A DNA stretch of 64,000 bases from Dromaius novaehollandiae (lineage: Eukaryota > Chordata > Aves > Casuariiformes > Dromaiidae). Every line of letters begins with the position of its first letter. Position 1 is the first letter of the stretch. Under the pieces are notes generated by a model. That model ran no database searches. It was given only the letters and a program-made list of their open reading frames with translations, and was not told the DNA's origin. Made by a program: the position numbers and the translations under genes. This document shows, one piece after another, positions 22,407 to 36,180 of this stretch. The DNA lies in contig NC_088112.1 in the NCBI RefSeq assembly GCF_036370855.1, forward strand, positions 17,104,469 to 17,168,468, in the 5' to 3' direction.

Positions 22407-24190
22407 GCTCAAGTAAGCAGTAATTGTCTTGTGAGATAAAGCAGGGAGGTAACGTGGCAGATGGCAGGTTTGATGGTTTGGTATTTTGTATTTTTTTGTT
22501 TAATCAGAGACCAGTAACTACACAATTACAATAGATTCCAATGGATAAGGATCTTCTGACAGTGACTACTTTGTGTAGGTGCTTTTTTGGTTACTCTGGC
22601 TGAAAGAATTAGATTACATTCTCAAGAGCCATTAGAACCTAATAGCCCCTGTCATATAGAATTACCACCATAAATTATGCATGTCTGCCTTTTGCTATCT
22701 TTCTTTTTAATTAAGTTTTATTTCGGACAGTGACTGTTCCTTGCCTGCCCTTGTTTGCTGTAGGTTCCTGGGCAACTTGCACAGCAGATGCAGCCTGGCT
22801 TGAAACCATTTTCACTTTTGGCTGCCGTTCTGAGAGCTAATGCAGTGTATCAAAGTGCTATAGGGCCCTGGCCGATGAATGGCCTTGTTCAGTTCCTCAG
22901 CGCTGTTCTGTGACTCAGCAACTACAGTGCAGATATGTGCCCCACTGCTGCCAGCACCGTTAGATCTAAACACACAAGTTTCTCAGATCTGCAGGTTTCT
23001 GGTAGATGTGGTTCGGCATTCTCATAGTGTATGGTCACTCTATTTCTCCTCCAACATGCAGGAGACAGTTTTCAGACAACCCTTGTTTTCTAGCTTTTGC
23101 TTTTCTAATTCTTTGAAAGCCATTGGTTTTAGTTTATCCGGGAAGCCGCAAGCTCCTTGACTTCAGCGCAAAAGTAATACGAGGTCAATCAATAGGGTCA
23201 TGACGCTTGTGACGAGGGAGTATGTTCCTAAACTGGAAATGTGTGAATCGGCTCCTCGGCATCGCAGGCCAGCGGCACATCGGTCTGCTCGACTTTCCCC
23301 GTCGATACAGAAAACATTTCATTGTTTCTTGCTGATTCTACATTTTTGCTGACTAGTGATGGGTCCAATTTTTAGAAAGACCCCTAAGAATGCTCTGATG
23401 AGTCAAATATCAATATATGTATCTAGATTTCCAGAGCCCTCGGCCCTTGCAAACGTTTGGGGCAGGAGGATTTGCAGGAGTGCTGTGCCACCTGCAGCTG
23501 TTCAGTGTGTCCTTTCTGAATGTCCCTTGTACCAAGAGCCCGGCGGTGGACACTCTCTTAGAAACGGCTACACATCGGTGGGCATTTACACCTAAGGAGG
23601 AAGACATCAAAGCAGCGTGGCCCTCTGCCATCAGCCCGCTGTGGGAAACCTAAAAAGACTAGATCTCTTTGCAGTTAAAGAGATGAAATAACTGGGAGAG
23701 TGAGTGACTACTCTTTTTAAATCAACTGAAGACCGGAAGAAACCAAGCGGTAGGACGAATCCTGGTCGCACGGATGCGTTTGTCTCGGCACCCAGGCGCC
23801 TGCGTCGCAGGGCCACAGCGAGAGCCCCGTTACCGCCTGGCCGGAGCAGACCCCGCGCTGAAGGCAGGGCTTGCCGCAGCTGGGGGCTGGCGCGTGGAGC
23901 GTGCGGGCTGGGAAGAACACGTCCCTGGCGGGTGTTCCCATTAACACTACTCGGCGTGCTATCAGTGTTAACTCCCCTCTGTGACAGTCTCTGTACGTAT
24001 TCACGGCTGGTACATGTTTCCTACTTCCCTGCCTCCTCTGTTCTGTATTCCGGAGAGCAGCCATTAGTAAAACTGCTTTTACTAATTATTCAGTAATTTA
24101 TTGTAATTTTTTTAAAGTAAAAATAATACATGTGATTTTACACTGTCTGTCTGATCTGTCATGTATTCAATAAATGAACCAGAATCCTCT
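22407..24190 (+). other. TBC1D9B: TBC1D9B 3' UTR
   Basis: About 1.8 kb follows the stop before a clear AATAAA (24169-24174), with cleavage expected near 24190. A GC-richer patch lies near 23740-23940. No other gene seen. Confidence 0.6.
24169..24174 (+). terminator. TBC1D9B: Polyadenylation signal AATAAA, TBC1D9B
   Basis: First well-placed canonical hexamer downstream of the stop, ahead of the MRNIP CpG island. It leaves under 600 bases to the next start codon. Confidence 0.65.
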
Positions 24191-24756
24191 AGGCAACCTT
24201 GACTGGCCTTCATTTCTCTGAGCTCAAGGCATATTCCAGATTCCTTGCTCTCTGTCCACCCTGGTCATTTGAAAGAGCCAAACTTAGTATTACTGGAGTC
24301 ATTTTTATTCTCTATATTCTCTTTCTATATGATACGCCCTCCTGGAGCTTCAGGACACCTATGAGAGCTGCGTTGTGTAGGTGCAAATACGAAATGCTTT
24401 TCCTCCTGGAAGAAGGCTGCTTTTACCCTTACTGATAAAGACATATCTAAGCCACCATTGCCAAACTTTTTTTTTCTTTTTTTTAACCGTGGCATTGAGT
24501 CTTCCCTCGCGGTTTATCTTGAAGGTAGGTTGTTGAGCTTTAAGCAATTGCACCGGGCTTCGTGGAGCGGTTCCCGTGTCCCGACGGTAACAGCAGCTGT
24601 CGCTGCTCCGCGGCTTGGCGCCGCCCTCCGCTCCCCGCGGGGGCGCGCCGCTGGGCGGACCCGCCGGGCGGACCGGGCGGACAGAGGGGCGGACTCGCTG
24701 GTGGCGCGCGCGGGTGGGGGGTCACGTGGCCGGAAGGCGCGCGTTGCCATGAGAGC

Positions 24757-24816
24757 ATGGCGCCGCGGTTTTGGGCGCTGCGGTGCTGCAGCTGCCGCCT
24801 CTTCCAGGTGCAGCAG
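24757..24816 (+). CDS. MRNIP: MRNIP coding exon 1
   Basis: Residues 1-20, MAPRFWALRCCSCRLFQVQQ. Contains the first zinc-ribbon knuckle (C10, C13). Donor GTCGGT is weak at +3. Confidence 0.9.
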
Positions 24817-27800
24817 GTCGGTGCGGGCCGGGGGGACCGGGTGCCGGACCGGGGTCGTGCCTAACGCGCTGCGCGCTCTCCTAGGCCAAGCGGAGCGGGA
24901 AGTGGAGCTGCGCCGTGTGCGGGCAGAAGCAGGCGGTGCAGAAGGTGAGCGGGGCCCCCGCGGCCTGTCCGGCAGCGTCCCCCGCGCCGCGGGGCGCCCT
25001 GTGCGTCCGTGGGGGGCCCTGTGCGGTGGGGAGCCCTGTGTGGCGGTGGGGGGCCCTGTGTGGTGGGGAGCCCTGCATGGTGGTGATAATGGGGAGCCCT
25101 GTGCGGTGGCAACGGGGGGCCCTGTGAGTTGGGGGGGCCCTGCACGGTGGCCATGGGGCGCTCTGCATGGTGGGGAGTCCTTTGCAGTGGCAACGGGGGG
25201 CCCTGTGTGGTGGGAGGGCCCTGCACGGTGGCCATGGGGCGCTCTGCATGGTGGGGAGTCCTTTGCAGTGGCAACGGGGGGCCCTGTGTGGTGGGAGGGC
25301 CCTGCCCGGTGGCCGTGGGGTGCTCTGTGTGGTGGGGAGCCCTTTGCAGTGGCAGTGGGGGGCCCTATGTGTTCGGGGGGCCCTGCATGGTGCCCATGGG
25401 GTGCTCTGCGTGGTGCGGAGACCTTTGCAGTGGCAATGGGGGACCCTGTGTGGTGGGAGGGCCCTGCATGGTGGCTATGAGTGCTCTGCATGGCAGGGAG
25501 CCCTTTGCAGTGGCAATGGGGGGGCCCTGTGTGGTGGGGGGGCCCTGCCCAGTGGCTGTGGGGAGCCATGTGCCCCACATGGTGAGCACCCTGTTCGGTG
25601 GCGTCCCTGTGCAGTGTGTACCCCCGTTCGGAGGGTCGCTCTGCGTGGCAGCTGGGCCTGTGCTGGTTGACACAGGCCCCGCCACAGGTATGAGCTTTAG
25701 TTCTTGCCGGCGCTTGAATGTTAGGTGGGGTGGGGGAGTGCACTGCCTCATTTCATGCTGTTTCCTTTTGGCTGCTCCCTCGGCCTTGTTTTCACTATTT
25801 CCACAGGTTTACGGCGAAGGGTCCGGGCTGGACTGTAGGCTCCATGTCCAAAAATTAAACTTGCTGCAGGGTGAGGCGGAGGAAGCACTTAGCTGGACAT
25901 CTCGGTAGCGTGTACCTGTTTGTTTGTTTCTTTTGATGTGCTGCGGTTGGTGCACATGTTCACGTATTGGGAGCCCGTTATCTAAGCTGAGCTCCCAGGG
26001 AGGGTTTTCTGTCCCCTTGTAAAATGTGGAATGTGCCAGTCTGGTCATCAGCTCTTAGAAGCAAACTATCAGTTGGGTTTAGTGTCCTTGCATGTTTCTT
26101 TTCACTAGAATTTTTTTCAGATAAGTTTAGTTGATTAATAGTGTATGTTGATTAGACGTTTACCCATTAAAGCATATGCAATAGAGGTTGGCTTTGTTTT
26201 TTTTTTAATTGGTCCTTGCTTACTGCTTGATGAGCTGACTCTGGAGGTGTCCATCTCACAGGCTGACAAGCCGTGCAGGTGGGCATCCCAGCATCCTCAG
26301 AGAAAATATTCTCCAAGTTGTTGCTAGCTAAATGTAGGCATTCAGGGGGTTCACCTTGGGAATCTGTTGAGGAATTCTCCCTGCTTTTGATAAAAGACTT
26401 ATTTTAGTGCAAATGTTTGGGCGTAATGCCTGCTGGGCTGGAAAATCTGGGTAGTGCTTTCCTGTTTGTTTGACTCCTGAATCCATTTACAAAGTGCCTA
26501 ATCTGGAACTGGTCTGATTGTCTGTACAGCTTCCTTCTTACTCAAGCTTATTTTCAGAAATCAGTCAAAACTGATCAGATAACTTAGTTGTATATATGGA
26601 GTGCTTCAGAGTTAAACCTTGTGTGGGAAGAAAACTCAGATTTTGTTCCCTTGTAAAATAGAGTCACTATTGCTATTCTCAAGGCATTATGAAAATACTT
26701 TTCCCTTTTCCTTGTTGATTAGGATACAATCAGTGACTTTCAGCTGTTGTCCCGAAGGTGCGCTGTTATATCCCTAGTTATGATAATTGCTTATAATTTG
26801 TCATTTTATGATTAGCAGCTTTAGCTCAAACTTGCTACTCTGTGAGTATAGCAGGAAAGAGGGCTGCCCTCTAACTACCCAGATTTTTCTGAAGTATTTG
26901 GGTAATATATTTTGCAAATCTTTCCTTTGACATTTGCCTTTGTACAGATCCTTTTTTCTGACATGCTTTCTGTCCAAGGTCCTTTCCCTTGTGCTATGAC
27001 TAGGTGACATGAAGAATATAAATTGACAAAAGTGTGTTCTAGAAACTCCCGTTTAAACATCTATTTTAGGTACACAGAAGAATCCGTAGACGACAACAAG
27101 AATATAGCAGTCCAACGTGAAGACAGTTTGGTCCAGCAGGTAAGATGCCCACAAAGCTGAATTAAATACCAACCCCTAACATACTAGGTGAATCAAAGTG
27201 AAATCAGTGATCCCTCTATATTGGGCCAGAAAGCTAAGATAGCGTATGTAACCAGAGAGGGAATGAGATATATACAGAAACTCTCCCCCGCTGGGATACC
27301 GAACCTGGGAATGTGATACAAGAACACATCCTAAACAGACTTGTGATTTGAGGCATCCTGCACTTACATTAAAAGCCCCCAAAACGAGTGCCCCGTATGT
27401 TGTTTTTTTCAGTAATTCTCCAATGTTGTAGGAAGGAAAGGCAGAAGTCAGTCGCTGGAGTAAATATCTGGACCAGGGCAATGAAACTCAGGCAGATGAG
27501 GAGGAGGAATCGGGAGGTACAGAAAGGCAACAGTTCTGCTCCCGGAGGAAGAACACTGTGGAAGAACAAAGGTACAGAAAAACTTTTTTTTTTTTTGGTA
27601 GTTCCTACATTTAAGTGGTGAATTTTGGTTCAGGGATGTGGGAGATAGTGCAGGTCTGATAGCTAAACAAAGTTTAGCTTATCAGGTCAGGCTGCAATGA
27701 GCAACCTGACCTGACCTGACCTAAGCAGGGGTTCGGTACTTGGGGGCAAAACTTTGATTATTGGTAGAACCATTCTTTTTATGAACGTTTTTGGTGATTT

Positions 27801-29078
27801 GTTAGTGATAAATTGCAAGTGGAGTTAACCTGTTCTTTTTGTGAATGGTTCTCTTGGCCAGGAAACACCAGAACAGCTTCCCCTACACTGATGTTCAGGA
27901 GTTGTCAGAGGAAAATGGAGCTTTCCAGGTTGCCTCCCAAGCCAAAAAGGTTAAAACTTAAGTATTTTAGTTGTACAAGATGGTTCCTACTAGCAAACCA
28001 AAACTAGCCTCCTGGCCTCTCTTGTGTTGTGGAAATATTCAAATTTTGTGGCAGTCTTCCTGTGCTCTTCTATTTGAATGATGGGGGAGGAGAAGAAGAA
28101 AATTGTATCATGAGTTCATCTCTGAAAGATTTTAGGCAAAAACAATGCCACCCTGTGCAAGTTAAGTGGTTGAGCCAGATTCCTGCTTCACATTCAGATT
28201 CCTGCATCAGCACAGGTGCTGTCTGTTCTTCCTTGCCTTACTGAGCAGCACCTGCATAGCATGCAGTTATTAAGGTTACTGATTACATGCTATGCTAATG
28301 AAGCTGGCCTTGGTCTTCACAGCCCAGCATTCATAGGCCCACCCAGAGCATCAGCCTCTGCTCTGCCTCAGAGTGGGGGTGAAAACTTGGGAGCATTTGA
28401 AGGACAAGAATGCTGTTTCTTTGCCTGCCTCTGTGCAGCTTGGCTGCAGGGGTGGTGGATTTATAACTGAGCTCTCTTTCTTTCTTTTTATAGCGCAAGC
28501 AATGTTCAGTAGCAGTGCCTAATCAAGGTGATGGAGAAGCTGTTTGTGGAGATAGTATGATTCCTGCTCTTTGTGAGTCCTTGGTGTCTGAGGGGAATAC
28601 GCAAACCCCAGCTGCTTCTATCAAGCCCTCAAAGTGGGAAAAATTTCTCTCATGTTCTGACAGCTGTAGTGAAAATGCTGCCAAGGTCACCTTGTCACCA
28701 CAGGAGGGCAGTAGAAAGGTGGGGCTGCACAGCACCACTGCAGCAGACATCTTTATGGCCAGTAGCTATTCCAAACAGGCTGGAAACTTTCTACCTCCAG
28801 GTGTAGGCACTGAGTTTAAAAAGAGCCCTGCTAGTACTGAGCAGCTTGTCTCAGAACTGCCTCGTACTGTGCTGCCTGGCAATTGCTCAGATGATGTGGT
28901 GTTCAAAGAACCTCAAGGCCATTTGATAAGGGCAGGAAGGTGCCATGTGACTCGCACTGTAACACCCCTTTGCCCTCCTGCAACTACCTCTGTTATCTCC
29001 AACCCTGGGCTAAAGCCCTCTAGCATTTCACATGAACACCTGTTCTGCACAGGTGATGAGTTTGATGATGATCTCTGA
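24757..29078 (+). CDS. MRNIP: MRN complex-interacting protein, complete, seven exons
   Basis: Coding exons (+): 24757-24816, 24885-24944, 25807-25904, 27070-27139, 27432-27571, 27862-27949, 28494-29078. They sum to 1101 nt, 366 codons plus stop (human about 343 aa). The N-terminus holds a zinc-ribbon pattern, C10-x2-C13 and C29-x2-C32, followed by the family block YGEGSGLDCRLHVQKLNLLQ. Another family motif is SRWSKYLDQ (human SRWLKYLEK). The C-terminus EFDDDL matches human DFDDDV. The middle is low-complexity and poorly conserved, expected to be disordered. In mammals MRNIP binds MRE11-RAD50-NBS1 and supports ATM signalling and fork protection in the nucleus. It lies tandem to TBC1D9B and tail to tail with SQSTM1, the order also seen in human. 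Confidence 0.93.
24885..24944 (+). CDS. MRNIP: MRNIP coding exon 2
   Basis: Residues 21-40, AKRSGKWSCAVCGQKQAVQK. Second knuckle (C29, C32). Acceptor CTCCTAG, donor GTGAGC. Confidence 0.92.
25010..25560 (+). repeat. 81-bp minisatellite in MRNIP intron 2
   Basis: The landmark CCCTGC(A/C)(C/T)GG recurs at 25138, 25219, 25300, 25381, 25462 and 25543, an exact 81-base period. A shorter 67-base unit precedes it at 25071. Each unit looks built from about three related 27-base pieces with a CCCTG...GGTGG...GGGG pattern. Because 81 and 27 are multiples of three, long open frames appear on both strands. These are compositional and not genes. Confidence 0.93.
25561..25806 (+). other. MRNIP: Remainder of MRNIP intron 2
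   Basis: Unique sequence between the minisatellite and exon 3, ending in a pyrimidine-rich CTATTTCCACAG acceptor. Confidence 0.6.
25807..25904 (+). CDS. MRNIP: MRNIP coding exon 3
   Basis: Residues 41-73, starting VYGEGSGLDCRLHVQKLNLL. The most conserved block of the protein. It ends mid-codon before GTAGCG. Confidence 0.95.
25905..27069 (+). other. MRNIP: MRNIP intron 3
   Basis: 1.17 kb of AT-rich intron with no recognised element. Confidence 0.6.
27070..27139 (+). CDS. MRNIP: MRNIP coding exon 4
   Basis: Residues 73-96, YTEESVDDNKNIAVQREDSL, then VQQ. Acidic, poorly conserved. Supported by splice sites and phase. Confidence 0.85.
27432..27571 (+). CDS. MRNIP: MRNIP coding exon 5
   Basis: Residues 97-143. 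Contains SRWSKYLDQ, then a Glu-rich run. Donor GTACAG, phase 2. Confidence 0.9.
27862..27949 (+). CDS. MRNIP: MRNIP coding exon 6
   Basis: Residues 143-172: KHQNSFPYTDVQELSEENGA, then FQVASQAKK. The donor AAG/GTTAAA is weak; reading through would end after a few residues (VKT, stop). Confidence 0.8.
27950..28493 (+). other. MRNIP: MRNIP intron 6
   Basis: 544 bases with a pyrimidine-rich 3' end (CTTTCTTTCTTTTTATAG). Nothing else recognised. Confidence 0.6.
28494..29078 (+). CDS. MRNIP: MRNIP terminal coding exon 7
   Basis: Residues 173-366 and TGA. Begins RKQCSVAV, a Ser/Pro/Thr-rich disordered segment containing the short motif SKWEKFLSC (compare human SSKWAQFV), and ends in the acidic EFDDDL. 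Confidence 0.93.
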   Translation, partial: RKQCSVAVPNQGDGEAVCGDSMIPALCESLVSEGNTQTPAASIKPSKWEKFLSCSDSCSENAAKVTLSPQEGSRKVGLHSTTAADIFMASSYSKQAGNFLPPGVGTEFKKSPASTEQLVSELPRTVLPGNCSDDVVFKEPQGHLIRAGRCHVTRTVTPLCPPATTSVISNPGLKPSSISHEHLFCTGDEFDDDL

Positions 29079-29567
29079 GAAGCTCTGGGATCTTTGTCCT
29101 TGCTTTCCTGTTTGCATGCCTACAATTTATTTTGTACTGTTGAATACTGAGACTAGGTTTTCCACTCAGGCATCTAACCCTTTCGGAACTGCACTATTAA
29201 AGTTGTTAATTTGCTCTACTGCTGCATCTGGGGGAAGACTTTGTGAGTAAGCACTAGATTTATGCAATGCTGTTTCCAGAGAGAGACAAAGACTGAAGAG
29301 GTCAGCTTGGGTGGGAACCTCAAGTCCCTCTTGAGTTAGCCAAGTATTTATTTCTGTCCAGGGCAATTCAATTTGTGGTTAGTTCCTATTAGAAACTATA
29401 GCTTCCCCCCCTGCATTACCCTTTTCCTTTTATTTCCCATACCAACTCTCTCCAGGGCTGCAGAGCAGCCTTCAACTCATCAACAAAGCATTTGATTTGC
29501 TTTCAGAAGCATAGCCCTTGAACTAAGGGCCCATAACTGAATTCTGAGTGAAGTAGTGCCAGGTCAC

Positions 29568-29573
29568 AATAAA
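29568..29573 (+). terminator. MRNIP: Polyadenylation signal AATAAA, candidate for MRNIP
   Basis: Canonical hexamer about 490 bases after the stop, followed by a second overlapping AATAAA-like run. An ATTAAA variant at 29196-29201 is an earlier alternative. Confidence 0.5.
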
Positions 29574-29818
29574 AATAAAGGTAGAACTTCCCTCTCAGAG
29601 CAGCCAAACACTGTATCTGCTCCACCTATTTACAAAGCACACATACAAAGACAGGCCTACAGTCCTGGACTACCTCCCTTGCACTGTGAGCTGCTTGGTG
29701 ATTTGCAGGGTGTTTGTCTAGTCTCTCCCCTGGCTTCTGAGGAGCACATTCCAGTGAACAGAGCCATACAACTGTCATGCTTGAATACTCTCACAGAAGT
29801 GAAAGGCAGGAAATAGTA

Positions 29819-29824
29819 TTTATT
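29819..29824 (-). terminator. SQSTM1: Polyadenylation signal AATAAA, candidate for SQSTM1
   Basis: On the minus strand this lies about 130 bases past the SQSTM1 stop. A further minus-strand AATAAA at 29347-29352 would give a 3' UTR of about 600 bases that overlaps MRNIP. Confidence 0.5.
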
Positions 29825-29951
29825 TTTTTTCCTCCATTCTACAAGCACTTAGGAACATGAGACAGAAACCCTTAGCAAAAAGGAGGATGAACTGCTAGAG
29901 TTGTTGTACCGCTGCTTTCAGCTAGGAAGAAAGCGCTTTCTGTTACAGAGA

Positions 29952-34357
<4,406 letters not shown>

Positions 34358-34399
34358 TCAGATTCCACGTTCAGCGCCTGCCCTGCTACCAGGCCCCGC

Positions 34400-34408
34400 C
34401 CCCTGACT
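34400..34408. promoter_or_regulatory. AP-1-like TGACTCA site in SQSTM1 upstream region
   Basis: CTGACTCAGG contains the TRE core TGACTCA between GC boxes, about 300 bases upstream of the SQSTM1 start codon. It lacks the GC of a full antioxidant response element. Confidence 0.4.
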
Positions 34409-34535
34409 CAGGGCCCCGCCCCCTGTGTTCAAGGTCCCGCCCCCACCTCCAGGCCCCGCCTCCGGGTTCCAGGTTCACCCCCCTCCCCCATTCCAGCGGG
34501 GGGGCCCCCCCCCCCCGATGGCAGACTCTGACCCC

Positions 34536-34607
34536 GGTTCTAGGCTGGCACCGGGTTCTAGGCTGGCACCAGGTTCTAGGCTGGCATCGGGTTCTAGGCT
34601 GGCACCA
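34536..34607 (+). repeat. 18-bp tandem repeat, four copies
   Basis: GGTTCTAGGCTGGCACCR repeated at 34536, 34554, 34572 and 34590 with one or two changes per copy. Confidence 0.95.
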
Positions 34608-34839
34608 GGGCCACCCTGGGGTCCCGCAGCCTCCCATAGCCCAGACGGGTCTGGAAGAGCCGCTGCCCCCCGCGAAAGCCCCCACCCCCGCCGCAGGGCT
34701 CCCCTCCTCAGCACGGCGACAAGGCATAACTTGGCAGCTAACAATCTTTCCCGAATCCAGTCTTTTTAGAAAGAGGGCTAAAAATTAAGCTACGAGGATA
34801 AACACAACTGACATTAAGGATGGTTTTCAGGGGACTTTC

Positions 34840-36180
34840 CAAGGCGGTTGGCAGCGGGAGGTTTCTGCAGCTCCGCCCCAGCTGAGGGGCCGCGGGGGGG
34901 CCCGGCCGGTCGGCGGTGCTGCCTGCCCCCTCCCAGGGCAGCGAAACAGAGAGGGAGCAATGGCTGTGGGGCACCCGGCTGGTGTTACTTCGCTCTCGCC
35001 CGAGGGCCTCGCTGCCATGGCTTTCAGTGATATATTTCTTTGCCTGAGATGATAAAAATTTAGGAGAAACCATGTCATGATTTGTCGTCTTCAAAATTGA
35101 GAGAAAGTTAAAATTTCACCTCCGCGATGGGGAGGGGGGTTACTTCTCGACCTTGATATACATTAAAACAGCTTATACAGCTCGACGCTGGGCACACGCG
35201 TGGCGATGCGGAAGCTGCGCCCTTCTCCGCAAAACAGCGTTCCCTGTAGACAAAACTGCCTTTTTTAACTTCGAAGATCTGGGTTGGTTTCTAGGTGTTT
35301 CGCGGCGGTTCCCCCCAGCGGAAGCGAGGGGCCGAGCGTGCCCGGGAATGATTCAGCACGTCCGGCGGTGCCGCGAGGCCGGGCCCCGCCGCCGCCAGCC
35401 ACGCGCCTCCCCTCACACCGCGGCGTCGCGTGCGCCGTTATCTCCGGAATGCCGGTGAAAGGTGCTGGCGCCGCGCCGCTGTGTGTTTTACACGCTGTTC
35501 CGCAAAACCGGCCGGGCGAGCGGCGCCGGAGGCCCAGCGGTTTCCTTCGGAGCCGGGGGGTCTTTCCAGGGCGCTCGCGTCCCCGGACCGACAGTCGCCG
35601 TAGGAAGCGGGACGCTGCCCGCGCCGAGCCCCAGGTTTCGCCCGGGGCGAACTTTCAGCCACTTGGCGAAGCTGGAAAGGGCCAAAAGCCAGAGGGAATT
35701 TCCTCCCTCGGCGGCTGCTGCTGAGTCACCCTCGCCTGCCCGGCCTCACATCACGCACTTTCTCAAAATGCGAAGAAAACAAGGCTTTTCCCCCGCCCCG
35801 GCCCCGGAGGAGCTGAGCTCACGGTCACGGGGCAGCGGTGACTCACCGCCGCGACGGGGGGTGGGGGGGGGGGGGGGCTCCTGCCGCCCCGACCGCGCTC
35901 CGCCGCGGGGGGAGCAGCTGTGTGCAGCGGGCAGCAAAGGAGATGCGGGGAAAGAAAAGCTATTAAAGTTGAAAATGTTGAAGTTACAGAGGAAGGGCTC
36001 GATGTTAAAGAGACGCATTGAAAAGGAGCGGTTGCATCCCCGCGGTTCGTGGTACCCTGCACCGGCTCTCTGCTGGGAACCACTTATGGACCCTCGGACC
36101 CTCGCTGGGAGCCGGGGGCGGCCGGGTGCCTCCCACCCCCTTGGAGCCACCACGGAGCTTTCTGAGGCTCAGATTTTGGC
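34840..36180. promoter_or_regulatory. Second CpG-rich block in the SQSTM1-MGAT4B divergent region
   Basis: High CG content separate from the SQSTM1 core promoter. It holds a perfect NF-E2-type site (35719-35729), another TGACTCA core (about 35836-35844) and a G-run (about 35860-35877). It could be a distal enhancer or an alternative upstream SQSTM1 first-exon promoter, as mammals have. Long open frames here (for example 35462-36187) look compositional. Confidence 0.45.
35719..35729 (-). promoter_or_regulatory. SQSTM1: NF-E2/NRF2-sMAF (antioxidant response) element
   Basis: The + strand reads TGCTGAGTCAC and the minus strand GTGACTCAGCA. This is an exact match to the CNC-bZIP/small-MAF consensus and to the TGACnnnGC antioxidant response core. 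It lies about 1.6 kb upstream of the SQSTM1 start codon. Mammalian SQSTM1 is an NRF2 target through an upstream element of this type. Confidence 0.65.

Larger units (their letters stand above)
24560..25000 (+). promoter_or_regulatory. MRNIP: CpG-island promoter of MRNIP with E-box and ETS site
   Basis: GC-rich island around the start codon. A CACGTG E-box (24723-24728) is followed at once by CCGGAA, an ETS/GABP core (24730-24735). Both lie less than 35 bases before the ATG, so they sit in the core promoter or 5' UTR. No TATA box was seen. Confidence 0.65.
29079..29951. other. Convergent 3' UTRs of MRNIP (+) and SQSTM1 (-)
   Basis: Contains + strand signals ATTAAA (29196-29201) and AATAAA (29568-29573) for MRNIP, and minus-strand AATAAA at 29819-29824 (and near 29347-29352) for SQSTM1. 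If the downstream signals are used, the two mRNAs overlap antisense. No further gene is seen. Confidence 0.6.

Noticed and set aside
24458-25743. Very long open frames on both strands (up to about 400 codons) across the MRNIP 5' region
   Set aside because: They run through the 81-bp minisatellite, whose period is a multiple of three, and the encoded peptides are pure 27-residue repeats. MRNIP exons 1-3 explain the real coding parts, and the frame of exon 2 meets a stop inside the intron.
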